Assembly: GCF_900111885.1 (NCBI RefSeq) | Contig: NZ_FOKG01000005.1 | Span: forward strand, 1 to 64,000 | Reading direction: 5' to 3' | Source of the DNA: Amycolatopsis marina | GTDB lineage: Bacteria > Actinomycetota > Actinomycetes > Mycobacteriales > Pseudonocardiaceae | Length of the DNA stretch: 64,000 nucleotides | Shown here: piece by piece, positions 1-8,295 of the stretch | Position numbering within the stretch: the stretch's first letter is position 1 | Layout: each line of letters opens with the position of its first letter | Position numbers and translations under genes: made by a program | The notes under the pieces: generated by a model | Databases searched by the model: none | Told to the model about the DNA's origin: nothing | Seen by the model: the letters and a program-made list of their open reading frames with translations, nothing else

Positions 1-1
1 G

Positions 2-1366
2 GTGGTCGCCACCGAGACGTCCACGCTGACCGTGATCAGCGTGCCGACCGTGGCCTACCTCGGCAACATCACCTACCTCCAGCTCGCCATCGGCTATCTG
101 ATCGGCCGGGTACTGGTCGCCTTCGTGCTGTTGCCCAAGTACTACGCGGGCGACCTGGTCAGCGCGTACGGCTTCCTCGGCAAACGGTTCGGCAGCAGCA
201 TGCAGGGCACGGCATCGGTGACCTTCCTGGTCACCAGGCTGCTCGCCGACGGAGTCCGGCTCTTCGCCACCGCGATCCCGGTCAAGGTGATGCTGGGTGT
301 GTTCGGCGTGGACGCGCCGTACTGGATCATCGTCGCGGCGATCGCGCTCATGGCGGTGATCTACACGACCCTCGGCGGGATCAAGGCCGTCATCTGGATC
401 GACGTCATCCAGATGGGCATCTACGTTCTCGGCGCGGTGTTCGCGCTGGTGATCCTGACCGGGAAGCTGCCGGACGGCTGGCTCGGCGCCGCGTTCGACG
501 CGGGCAAGTTCCAGCTCTTCGACTTCTCCTCCGACATCATCACCTCGCAGTACGCGTTCATCACGGCGGTCATCGGTGGCGCTCTGTTCGCGATGGCCTC
601 GCACGGCGCGGACCAGCTGATGGTGCAGCGGCTGCTGGCCTGCCGCAACGTCAAGGAAAGCCAGAAGGCCATCATCGCCAGCGGTGTCGTGGTGTTCTTC
701 CAGTTCGCCCTGTTCCTCGTCGTCGGTACGGCGCTGTGGTCGTTCTACAAGGGACTCGCGCCGGCCGACATGGGAATGGCGGCGAGCGACGAACTCTTCC
801 CCACGTTCATCGTCAACGAACTGCCTTCGGGGCTCTCCGGCCTGCTGGTCGCCGGCATCCTGGCGGCGGCGATGAGCACGATCTCGTCCTCGCTGAACTC
901 GCTGTCCACATCCACGGTCAGCGACCTGTACCAGCGCTTCGCGAAGCGCAAGCTGGCGGACAGCGCGATCCTGAAGCACGCGAGGGTGTGGACGGTGGTC
1001 TGGGCGTTCGTCTTCATCGGGTTCGCGTCGATGTTCACCACCACCGAGCAGCCCGTGGTCGAGTTGGGCCTGAGCATCGCCAGCTACACCTACGGCGCGC
1101 TGCTGGGCGCGTTCTTCCTCGGCATGCTGGTGAAGCGGGCGAGGGAGGCCGACGCGATCGTGGCCTTCCTGTCGACCGTCGTGGTGGTCGCGGTGTTCAT
1201 CCTCGGCGTCGAGTTCACTGTGGACGGCGAGCAGAAGACGCTGGCGTTCCCGTGGTACGTCCCGCTCGGCGTACTCGTATCGCTGGTCGTCGGTGGACTG
1301 CTCTCCCTGCGTCACCCGAAGGACACCTCGGACGACCCCGAGCAGGAAGAAGTCCACGCCAGCTGA
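2..1366 (+). CDS. Sodium:solute symporter (SSS family), 5' end cut by window edge
   Basis: An integral membrane Na+/solute symporter fragment with about ten hydrophobic segments. The reading frame is open from the first base of the window. The visible part begins at a VATETS segment that in SSS proteins lies after the first transmembrane helices, so the N-terminus is missing. Typical SSS features follow: GALFAMASHGADQLMVQR, and a late helix with AAAMSTISSSLNSLSTSTVSDLY, which resembles the Na+-binding helix 8 region. The C-terminal tail is acidic. The substrate (proline, pantothenate, sialic acid or a monocarboxylate) cannot be told from this fragment. A pair of palindromic hairpins starts a few bases after the stop codon and may end transcription. 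Confidence 0.88.
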   Translation: MVATETSTLTVISVPTVAYLGNITYLQLAIGYLIGRVLVAFVLLPKYYAGDLVSAYGFLGKRFGSSMQGTASVTFLVTRLLADGVRLFATAIPVKVMLGVFGVDAPYWIIVAAIALMAVIYTTLGGIKAVIWIDVIQMGIYVLGAVFALVILTGKLPDGWLGAAFDAGKFQLFDFSSDIITSQYAFITAVIGGALFAMASHGADQLMVQRLLACRNVKESQKAIIASGVVVFFQFALFLVVGTALWSFYKGLAPADMGMAASDELFPTFIVNELPSGLSGLLVAGILAAAMSTISSSLNSLSTSTVSDLYQRFAKRKLADSAILKHARVWTVVWAFVFIGFASMFTTTEQPVVELGLSIASYTYGALLGAFFLGMLVKRAREADAIVAFLSTVVVVAVFILGVEFTVDGEQKTLAFPWYVPLGVLVSLVVGGLLSLRHPKDTSDDPEQEEVHAS

Positions 1367-1371
1367 TCAAC

Positions 1372-1436
1372 CGCACTTTCCCGGGAAAGTGACGTCCTTG
1401 CGTACGCGGGGTATCGCACTTTCCCGGGAAAGTGCG
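1372..1436. repeat. Pair of palindromic hairpin repeats (family 1, locus 1)
   Basis: Two copies of the palindrome CACTTTCCCGGGAAAGTG lie at 1374-1391 and 1417-1434. The second extends to a perfect 22-bp palindrome at 1415-1436. Each would fold as an 8-bp RNA stem with a CCGG loop. They begin 8 bp after the symporter stop codon and are separated by a 23-bp spacer that recurs, inverted, at 42734-42756. There is no U tract. They could be terminators, REP/BIME-like elements or protein sites. Confidence 0.9.
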
Positions 1437-1515
1437 CGGCCGAAAATCCGGTTGATCACGACACGGCCGCCTTGTCAGCATGGGACATCAATCGATTGGA
1501 AAGTAGGTCCGCCCG

Positions 1516-2277
1516 GTGTCCCTGAGCGCTGCCCAGATCGATCAGTTCGTCGCGGACGGCTTCGTCAAGCTGGAGAACGCGTTTCCGGCCGAGGTCGGCC
1601 AGCGCTGCCTTGCCGAACTGTGGGCCGCCACCGGGTGTTCCCCGACCGACCCGGCAACCTGGACCGAACCGGTGATCCGGCTCGGCGGCTTCAGCACGCC
1701 GCCGTTCCGGGAAGCCGCGACCACCGCCGCACTGCACGAGGCCTTCGACCAACTCGTCGGCGAAGGGCGTTGGCAGCCGCTGGGCGGTCTTGGCACGTTC
1801 CCGGTCCGGTTTCCCGTGGCCGAAGAACCCGGTGACGACGGCTGGCACGTCGAAGGGAGCTACGCCGGAGCACACGGAGAACTCCGGGTCAACGTCGGCT
1901 CCCGTGGCCGGGCGCTGCTGCTGCTCTTCCTGTTCTCGGACGTCGGACCGGACGACGCACCCACCCGCGTCCGGGTCGGATCCCACCTCGACGTCCCCCG
2001 GCTGCTCGAACCGTACGGCGAGGACGGGCAGGAATGGATGCCGCTGTGCCAGGAGGCCGTCCCCGCCTCCGCGCACCGGGCCACCGCGCTGGCGACAGGA
2101 ACCCTCGGCGACGTCTACCTCTGCCATCCGTTCCTCGTGCACGCCGCGCAGCCGCACCGCGGGCACACACCCCGGTTCATGGCACAGCCGCCGCTGCTCC
2201 CCCGCGAGCCCCTCGGACTCCGCGACGAGCATCCCAGCCCGGTCGCCCGAGGGATTCTCGCAGGCCTCAGCGGTTGA
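1516..2277 (+). CDS. PhyH-like Fe(II)/2-oxoglutarate dioxygenase family protein
   Basis: A 253-aa cytosolic protein resembling phytanoyl-CoA dioxygenase-like enzymes. The N-terminus (IDQFVADGFVKLENAFP) is the usual PhyH opening. The putative iron ligands are the His and Glu of WHVEGSY (HxE in place of the more usual HxD) near residues 113-115 and a distal His in CHPFLVHAAQPHRG. An Arg in the following PRFMAQPP segment would bind 2-oxoglutarate. The GTG start follows GGAAAGTAGG. The substrate is unknown. The gene ends convergently with the VOC gene and overlaps it by 11 bp. Confidence 0.8.
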   Translation: MSLSAAQIDQFVADGFVKLENAFPAEVGQRCLAELWAATGCSPTDPATWTEPVIRLGGFSTPPFREAATTAALHEAFDQLVGEGRWQPLGGLGTFPVRFPVAEEPGDDGWHVEGSYAGAHGELRVNVGSRGRALLLLFLFSDVGPDDAPTRVRVGSHLDVPRLLEPYGEDGQEWMPLCQEAVPASAHRATALATGTLGDVYLCHPFLVHAAQPHRGHTPRFMAQPPLLPREPLGLRDEHPSPVARGILAGLSG

Positions 2278-2644
2278 GACGCTCGACGTCCCCGCGCAGC
2301 ACGCAGAACTCGTTGCCCTCCGGATCACCGAGTACCACCCAGCCGGTGCCGTCCGGCTCCCGGCAGTCGTCGACAAGGGACGCGCCGAGCGACGCCAACC
2401 GCTCGACCTCCTCGTCCCGCGTGCCCTCGGGACGCAGGCACACGTGCACGCGGTTCTTGCCCGCCCTCGGTTCGGGAACCCGCTGGAAGAACAGCACCTC
2501 ACCGTTCGGGAGCAGTACCTCGGCCTCGTCCTCGCCCGGGGCGTTGTCCTCGTGTGCGGGCGCGTCGAAGACCTGACTCCAGAACCGGGCCAGGCCGTAC
2601 GGGTCGGCACAGTCGAAGGCAACGTTCTGCAGTCGTGTGGCCAT
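2267..2644 (-). CDS. VOC (glyoxalase/bleomycin-resistance) family protein
   Basis: A 125-aa protein with one vicinal-oxygen-chelate-type module pair. It opens LQNVAFDCADPYGLARFWSQVF and ends WVVLGDPEGNEFCVL, the usual ends of the small glyoxalase-like family. Members include dioxygenases, lyases and drug-binding proteins, and no substrate can be assigned. It lies 17 bp downstream of smc on the same strand and may be cotranscribed with it. Its 3' end overlaps the convergent PhyH gene by 11 bp. Confidence 0.85.
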   Translation of the reverse strand: MATRLQNVAFDCADPYGLARFWSQVFDAPAHEDNAPGEDEAEVLLPNGEVLFFQRVPEPRAGKNRVHVCLRPEGTRDEEVERLASLGASLVDDCREPDGTGWVVLGDPEGNEFCVLRGDVERLNR

Positions 2645-2661
2645 GGGCGCCTCTCTGGGAC

Positions 2662-5600
2662 TCAGGCCGACGCCGGTTCCGGTTCGGGCTCGATGACCAC
2701 ACCGTCGTTGCGCAGGCGCTGCGAGATCACCTTGGTGATGCCGTCGCCCTGCATGCTCACCCCGTAGAGGGCGTCGGCGATCTCCATCGTCGGCTTCTGG
2801 TGCGTGATGATGATGAGCTGCGAGCTCTGCCTGAGCTGCTCCAGCAAACCGATCAGCCTGCGCATGTTCGTGTCGTCCAGCGCCGCCTCGACCTCGTCCA
2901 TCACGTAGAACGGCGAAGGGCGGGCGCGGAAGATCGCCACCAGCATGGCCACGGCGACGAGCGACTTCTCCCCGCCGGAGAGCAGCGAGAGCCGCTTGAC
3001 CTTCTTGCCGGGCGGGCGTGCCTCGACGTCGACACCGGTGGCGAGCAGGTCGTTCGGCTCGGTCAGCACCATGCGACCCTCGCCGCCGGGGAACAGGACC
3101 GAGAAGACGATCTCGAACTCCCGCGCGACGTCCTCGTAGGCGCCCGCGAAGACCTCGAGGATCTTGTCGTCGACCTCCTTGATGACAGTCAGCAGATCCT
3201 TGCGGGTGGCCTTGAGGTCCTCGAGCTGGGTGGAGAGGAACTTGTACCGTTCCTCCAGCGCGGCGAACTCCTCCAGCGCCAGCGGGTTCACCTTGCCGAG
3301 CAGGGTCAGGTCCTTCTCCGCCCGCTTGGCACGGCGTGCCTGGGTGTCCCGGTCGTAGGGGATCGGCTGCGGGGCCATGACGGTTTCCCCGCGCTCCTTC
3401 GCCGCCTCGTACTCGGCGATCTCACCCGCGCCGGGCGGCACCGGAACGTCCGGGCCGTACTCCGCGACCAGATCGTCGAGACCCATGCCGAAGTCCTCGG
3501 CGATCTTGGTCTCCAGCTGTTCCAGCCGCAACCGCTGCTCGGCGCGCAGCACCTCGTCGCGGTGCACGGCGTCGGTCAGCTTCTCCAACTCGCCGGACAG
3601 CTCCCTGACCTTGCTGCGCACCTGATTCAGCGCCGACTCGCGGCGCAGCCGCTGGCTCTGGATCTCGTCACGTTCGGCGGCCGCGCGCTGCAACGACACC
3701 TCGATGCGCTCCAGCGCGGTCTCCCCGCCGTTCACCACGGCGGCGGCGATCTCGGCACCGCGGGCACGTGCGATCCTCGCCTTCTCCGCCCGCTCCCTGG
3801 CCTGCTGCTCGGCGTGCGCGGCGCGGCGCAGCGCGTCCGCCCTGCCCGCGATGCCCCTCGCCCGCTCCTCCGCGGTGCGCAGGGCCAGCCGGGCGTCGAC
3901 CTCCTCCTGCCGGACGGTGGCCAGCGCTCCGGCCGCCTCGTCCCGCTCGCTGGTGTCGGGATCCTCGTCGACCGGCTGTTCGGCCACCGCCGTGAGCCGC
4001 TCCTCCAGCTCGACGAGCTGCGCCAGCGCCTGCTCCCGGCTCTGCTCGACCTTGCCGCGCTGGTTGCGCAGGCGCTCGACGTCGGCCTCGGCCGAGCGCA
4101 CAGCCTGCTGCATCCGGCTCAGCCGCTCCGAGGAGCGAGCCCTGCGCACCTTGGCCTCGCTCAGCGCCTCCTTGGCCTGTCCGACCTCGTCCCTGCGGTC
4201 CTGCTGCTCGGCGTGGGCGCCTTCCAGCTCCGCCGCCGTGCGTTCCAGCATCCGTTCCGCGGCAAGCATGCGGTCCTGCGCCTCGTCGACGGCCGCCTGC
4301 ACCTCGATAACGCTCTCGCTGCGCGCCGACCCGCCGACCGCCCAGTGCGCGCCGTACACATCGCCGTCCTGGGTGACCGTGCACAGCTCCGGGTACGCGA
4401 GAACGAGATCCTGTGCCCGTTCCAGCGTGTCCACGATGACCACCCGCTCCAGCGCGCGCTCGACGGCGGGGCGCAGCGCCTCGGGTGCCGTGACCACTTC
4501 CCTTGCCCAGCGCGCCCCTGTGGGCAGCGCGGGCCAGGCAGAAGTGTCCACTGTGTACTTCTGGCCGCCGGGTAGAATGCCCGCCCTGCCGGACTCGTTG
4601 GCCTTCAGGTACTTCAGCGCGGCTACGGCGTCCTCCCCCGCGCTGACGGCGACCGCGTCGGCGACCGGCCCCAGCGCCGCCGCCAGCGCCACCTCGTACC
4701 CTGCTTCCACGGTGAGCAGCGCGGCGACCGAACCGATCAGGCCGGGCAGGTCGTCGGCCGCGCCAAGCAGCGCACCGGCGCCGTCCTTGCGCTTGAGCCC
4801 CATGGACAGCGCGTCCACCCTGGCCTTCTCGGACGCGATCTCCCGCTCGGCGGCCCGCTCCGCGCGGACGAGTTCCTCGACCCGTGCCTTCGCGGCGTTG
4901 TTGGCCTGTACCGCGCGGTCGTGGCGGTCCTGCAGGTCCGCGTCGTCGGACTCCTCGACGCCGCCCTCCGCGCGGGCCTGCTCGAGTTCCTCGGCGGCCT
5001 CCTCGGCGCGCGCGGAGGCCTCCTCGATGCCCACGGTGAGCCGGTCGATCTCCTCCGCGGTGGCGCCTGTCTTGCTGCGCAGGGCCTCCACCTGACCGGT
5101 CAGCTTCGCCAGCCCCTCCCTGCGGTCGGCGATCGCGCGCACCGCCGCCATATGGGCCTTCTCGGCGGCCTGCACCTCGCGTTCCAGCTGCTCCCGGCTC
5201 TGCACGGTGGCCGAGAGCATCGAACGGGCCTCGGCGACGACGTCGCCCAGTTCCTGCTCCCGCTCGGCCACCCGGTCGGCCTCGGCGAGCATCTCCTCCG
5301 GGTCACGTCCCGCGGTGCCGGTCTCCACCTCGCTGGTCAGGTGCCGCTGCCGCTCCACGGCCAGCCGCACGGTGCCGCGGAGCCGTTCGGCCAGCGCGGA
5401 AAGCTTGTACCAGGTGTCCTGGGCCGCGGTGAGCTTCGGCGCGTCCTCGGCCAGCGACGCCTCCAGGTCGGTCTGCTCCGAGGTCACGACCTCGAGGGCC
5501 TGCTCGACCTCGGCGCGCCGCGCCCGCGCCGCGTTCTCGTCGGCCTCCTCCCGCGCCAGCTCATTGCGCTGGGTCACCAGGTCGTCGGCGTACAGCCGGA

Positions 5601-6279
5601 GCCTGGAGTCGCGCAGCTCGGACTGCACGGCCTGCGCCTTGCGCGCGATCTCCGCCTGCTTGCCCAGCGGTTTGAGCTGGCGGCGCAGCTCCGTGGTGAG
5701 GTCGCCGAGGCGGTCGAGGTTCGCCTGCATGCCGTTGAGCTTGCGCAGCGCCTTTTCCTTGCGCTTGCGGTGCTTGAGCACACCGGCGGCTTCCTCGATG
5801 AAGGCCCTGCGCTCCTCCGGCTTGGCCTCGAGGATCTGCGAGAGCTGCCCCTGCCCGACGATGACGTGCATCTCCCGGCCGATCCCGGAGTCGGAGAGCA
5901 GTTCCTGCACGTCCAGCAGCCTGCAGTTGCTGCCGTTGATCTCGTACTCGCTGGCCCCGTCGCGGAACATGCGCCGGGTGATGGAGACCTCGGAGTAGTC
6001 GATCGGCAGTGCACCGTCGGAGTTGTCGATCGTCAGCGTGACCTCGGCGCGGCCGAGCGGGGCCCGGCCCGCGGTACCGGCGAAGATGACGTCCTCCATC
6101 TTGCCGCCACGCAGGTCCTTGGCGCCCTGGGTGCCCATGACCCAGCGCAGCGCGTCCAGGACGTTGGACTTGCCCGACCCGTTCGGCCCGACCACACAGG
6201 TGATTCCGGGCTCGAAACGCAGCGTGGTCGCCGAGGCGAAGGACTTGAAGCCCCTGAGCGTCAGGCTTTTCAGGTGCAC
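2662..6279 (-). CDS. smc: Chromosome segregation protein SMC
   Basis: A 1205-aa SMC ATPase, full length for the family. It condenses and helps segregate the chromosome with ScpA and ScpB, which are not in this window. Order of parts: N-terminal ATPase half with Walker A GPNGSGKS (about 32-39), a long coiled coil, a central hinge around residues 510-670 (KYLKANESGRAGILPGG), a second coiled coil, and a C-terminal half with signature LSGGEKS and Walker B FYVMDEVEAALDD. The ATG start gives the typical MHLKSLTLRGFKSF N-terminus. It is followed on the same strand by the VOC gene and preceded by acyP, the order found in mycobacteria. Confidence 0.98.
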   Translation of the reverse strand: MHLKSLTLRGFKSFASATTLRFEPGITCVVGPNGSGKSNVLDALRWVMGTQGAKDLRGGKMEDVIFAGTAGRAPLGRAEVTLTIDNSDGALPIDYSEVSITRRMFRDGASEYEINGSNCRLLDVQELLSDSGIGREMHVIVGQGQLSQILEAKPEERRAFIEEAAGVLKHRKRKEKALRKLNGMQANLDRLGDLTTELRRQLKPLGKQAEIARKAQAVQSELRDSRLRLYADDLVTQRNELAREEADENAARARRAEVEQALEVVTSEQTDLEASLAEDAPKLTAAQDTWYKLSALAERLRGTVRLAVERQRHLTSEVETGTAGRDPEEMLAEADRVAEREQELGDVVAEARSMLSATVQSREQLEREVQAAEKAHMAAVRAIADRREGLAKLTGQVEALRSKTGATAEEIDRLTVGIEEASARAEEAAEELEQARAEGGVEESDDADLQDRHDRAVQANNAAKARVEELVRAERAAEREIASEKARVDALSMGLKRKDGAGALLGAADDLPGLIGSVAALLTVEAGYEVALAAALGPVADAVAVSAGEDAVAALKYLKANESGRAGILPGGQKYTVDTSAWPALPTGARWAREVVTAPEALRPAVERALERVVIVDTLERAQDLVLAYPELCTVTQDGDVYGAHWAVGGSARSESVIEVQAAVDEAQDRMLAAERMLERTAAELEGAHAEQQDRRDEVGQAKEALSEAKVRRARSSERLSRMQQAVRSAEADVERLRNQRGKVEQSREQALAQLVELEERLTAVAEQPVDEDPDTSERDEAAGALATVRQEEVDARLALRTAEERARGIAGRADALRRAAHAEQQARERAEKARIARARGAEIAAAVVNGGETALERIEVSLQRAAAERDEIQSQRLRRESALNQVRSKVRELSGELEKLTDAVHRDEVLRAEQRLRLEQLETKIAEDFGMGLDDLVAEYGPDVPVPPGAGEIAEYEAAKERGETVMAPQPIPYDRDTQARRAKRAEKDLTLLGKVNPLALEEFAALEERYKFLSTQLEDLKATRKDLLTVIKEVDDKILEVFAGAYEDVAREFEIVFSVLFPGGEGRMVLTEPNDLLATGVDVEARPPGKKVKRLSLLSGGEKSLVAVAMLVAIFRARPSPFYVMDEVEAALDDTNMRRLIGLLEQLRQSSQLIIITHQKPTMEIADALYGVSMQGDGITKVISQRLRNDGVVIEPEPEPASA

Positions 6280-6392
6280 GTGGTGCTGACCTCTCGCTGC
6301 CGGTTCGCAAAAGTTCGGTGTCGGCGGAGTTTACCCGCCGCTGCCTGACGACCGTGGGACCTGGGGCGCAACACAGGCGTGCGGCGCCGGAC

Positions 6393-6698
6393 TCAGCGCT
6401 CGACGAACCCCTCGATCCCGCCCTTGGCCGCCGACCACCGCTCCACCACACGATCCACTCGTCCGGGTGACGTACCCGAGCGCAGCGCGGCCAGTAACCG
6501 CTCACAGTGTGATTTCGGGCCCTCGGCGACGACCTCGACCCGGCCGTCGGCGAGGTTGCGCGCACTTCCCACCAGGCCGAGTTCGAGTGCTCTGCTCCGC
6601 GTCCACCAGCGGAAACCGACCCCCTGGACGGAACCGTGCACCCAGGCGGTCAGGCGTTCGTGTGTTGTCTCGTCGGTCTTGGAAGTCACGGACCCCAT
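6393..6698 (-). CDS. acyP: Acylphosphatase
   Basis: A 101-aa acylphosphatase that hydrolyses acyl phosphates such as carbamoyl phosphate. The hallmark HGSVQGVGFRWWTRSRALELGLVGSARNLADGRVEV holds the phosphate-binding loop with its catalytic Arg (VGFR) and the catalytic Asn (RNLADG). The open frame runs further upstream to 6794, but that extension is not family-like; the ATG at 6698 (GTG at 6689 as an alternative) gives a normal length. It lies just upstream of smc, as in mycobacteria. Confidence 0.93.
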   Translation of the reverse strand: MGSVTSKTDETTHERLTAWVHGSVQGVGFRWWTRSRALELGLVGSARNLADGRVEVVAEGPKSHCERLLAALRSGTSPGRVDRVVERWSAAKGGIEGFVER

Positions 6699-6924
6699 GG
6701 TGCCCGACCGCCCGCGAACGCGGAGAGTGAACACCCGGCACACAGCCCCTCGCCCATAGTGACCCGACAGTGGTAGCGTGCCGCCGTCCACCATTCGGAC
6801 TCACCCGTCCGAGTGCTCTTGCTGCGGTCCCGGCACTCGGAACGAGGCCGAGGACGCACAACGCCGAGGACATGGACCGGACTGAGGATCTGCCAGCCAC
6901 CACCGCTGTACCAAGGAGCCATGC

Positions 6925-7575
6925 ATGACCCCTGTGCCCGGGTCAGGATCGAGCCCACGGGGCGAGACAAAGCCCCCCACAGCACCGACGGAAAAGTTTC
7001 AGCGCTCCGGCTACGCGATGCTCGCGGTGAGCGGGCTCGTCGTGGCCACCGCCTTCGCGGGGGTCGCCGAGCTGGTCGGCGGCGGCGTCAGCGAGGCAGG
7101 GGGGCCGCCGGCACAGGGCACCGCCCCCGCCGGAGGCGCCCAGTTGATCCCCGGCAACGGCGTGCCGGGAACGGACACGATGACCGTCACCGGCGTGGCC
7201 GAAGCGGGCGAGCTGCCGTCGACGTCGGCACCGACCACGGTCGTGAGCGTCGGTCCCGACGGCACCCCGACCACGACGGTCCTCCCGCCACCGCCACCGG
7301 GAACACCGAACCAGCCCGGCCCGTCCGGGCGCTCGGACCTGCCGGGGTCCACCACACGCCCCGGCGGTGGCAACAGCTCCACACCACCGCCGGACACCGG
7401 GACGACACCCCCACCGGACACCGGAACAACGCCGCCGCCGGACACCAGCACAACCCCGCCACCGGACACCAGCACAACTCCGCCGCCGGTTTCGGAGGAA
7501 CCACCCGAAGACACTGCGCCTCCCGGCACCTCCGGTTCAGGTGACTCAGACACCAGCGCCTCCCCCAGCTCCTGA
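6925..7575 (+). CDS. Membrane-anchored Pro/Thr-rich repeat protein
   Basis: A 216-aa protein of unknown function. A short cytoplasmic N-terminus is followed by one hydrophobic segment (about 29-51, YAMLAVSGLVVATAFAGVAELV) and then a low-complexity Gly/Pro/Thr/Ser extracellular region. Residues about 153-188 are four tandem copies of an eight-residue unit, TPPPDTGT or TPPPDTST. The rest is spacer-like (TTTVLPPPPP). The ATG follows AAGGAGCC. Its layout suggests a cell-wall-spanning stalk or mucin-like surface protein. It converges on kdpE with only 3 bp between stop codons. Confidence 0.7.
   Translation: MTPVPGSGSSPRGETKPPTAPTEKFQRSGYAMLAVSGLVVATAFAGVAELVGGGVSEAGGPPAQGTAPAGGAQLIPGNGVPGTDTMTVTGVAEAGELPSTSAPTTVVSVGPDGTPTTTVLPPPPPGTPNQPGPSGRSDLPGSTTRPGGGNSSTPPPDTGTTPPPDTGTTPPPDTSTTPPPDTSTTPPPVSEEPPEDTAPPGTSGSGDSDTSASPSS
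7381..7490 (+). repeat. 24-bp tandem coding repeat
   Basis: Four 24-bp units (7381-7404, 7405-7428, 7429-7452, 7453-7476) and a partial fifth encode the TPPPDT(G/S)T motif. The units differ mostly at third codon positions, for example in the Pro and Thr codons, while the peptide is conserved. This indicates selection on the protein rather than a very recent DNA duplication. Confidence 0.9.
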
Positions 7576-7578
7576 CGC

Positions 7579-8295
7579 TCAGGGTTCGAAGCGGTAGCCC
7601 ATTCCCGGCTCGGTCAGCAGGTGCCGGGGCCGGGAGGGCTCGCGCTCCAGCTTCCTGCGCAGCTGCGCCAGGTACACCCGCAGGTAGTGCGACTCGGAGT
7701 CGTACGACGGTCCCCAGACCTCGTGCAGCAGCTGCTTCTGCGCGACCAGCCTGCCCCGGTTGCGGATCAGCAGTTCGAGCACACCCCACTCGGTTTTCGT
7801 CAGGTGCACCTCGGCGCCGTCGCGGGTCACCTTCTTGGCCGCGAGGTCCACGGTGAACGAGCTGGTCTCCACGACGGAGTTGGCCTCCTCCGCCGAGCGG
7901 TCCGCTGACCGCCGGACCGCGGCGCGCAGCCGGGCGAGCAGTTCGTCCATCCCGAACGGCTTGGTCACGTAGTCGTCGGCGCCCGCGTCGAGCGCGTGCA
8001 CCTTGTCCGCCGAATCACCCCGCGCCGAGAGCACGATGATCGGCACCTTGGTCCAGCCCCGCAGTCCGCCGATGACCTCGGTCCCGTCCATATCGGGTAG
8101 GCCGAGGTCCAGTACCACGACGTCCGGCCTGTTCTCGGCGACGGCTCGCAGCGCAGCGGTGCCGTCATGCGCGGTGATCACCCGGTAGCCACGGGCCGAG
8201 AGGTTGATCCGCAGGGCACGCACGATCTGCGGTTCGTCGTCCACCACGAGCACGGTGCTGTCCTTGCCCGGCGTTTCTCCGGTCGTCGAGTTCAC
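7579..8295 (-). CDS. kdpE: KdpE-type response regulator
   Basis: A 238-aa OmpR/PhoB-family regulator, partner of the adjacent sensor kinase. The receiver domain carries acidic residues DDE (19-21), the phospho-acceptor Asp63 in VVLDLGLPDMDG and the conserved Lys in YVTKPF. The C-terminal winged helix (about 135-238) includes LTKTEWGVLELLIRNRGRLV and YLRVYLAQLRRKLE. Its start overlaps the kdpD stop by 4 bp (ATGA), implying translational coupling. The usual target, kdpFABC, is not in this window. Confidence 0.93.
   Translation of the reverse strand: MNSTTGETPGKDSTVLVVDDEPQIVRALRINLSARGYRVITAHDGTAALRAVAENRPDVVVLDLGLPDMDGTEVIGGLRGWTKVPIIVLSARGDSADKVHALDAGADDYVTKPFGMDELLARLRAAVRRSADRSAEEANSVVETSSFTVDLAAKKVTRDGAEVHLTKTEWGVLELLIRNRGRLVAQKQLLHEVWGPSYDSESHYLRVYLAQLRRKLEREPSRPRHLLTEPGMGYRFEP

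Noticed and set aside
2554..4575. Long plus-strand open frame opposite smc (673 aa)
   Set aside because: Its product is Arg/Leu/His-rich without any motif, and it mirrors the third-position GC bias of smc. The same holds for long antisense frames opposite kdpD, asnB, adenylate cyclase, recG, ddl/MocR, ppk and leuC.
7381..7490. Direct repeats considered as a CRISPR array
   Set aside because: The 24-bp units are contiguous without spacers and encode a periodic peptide.
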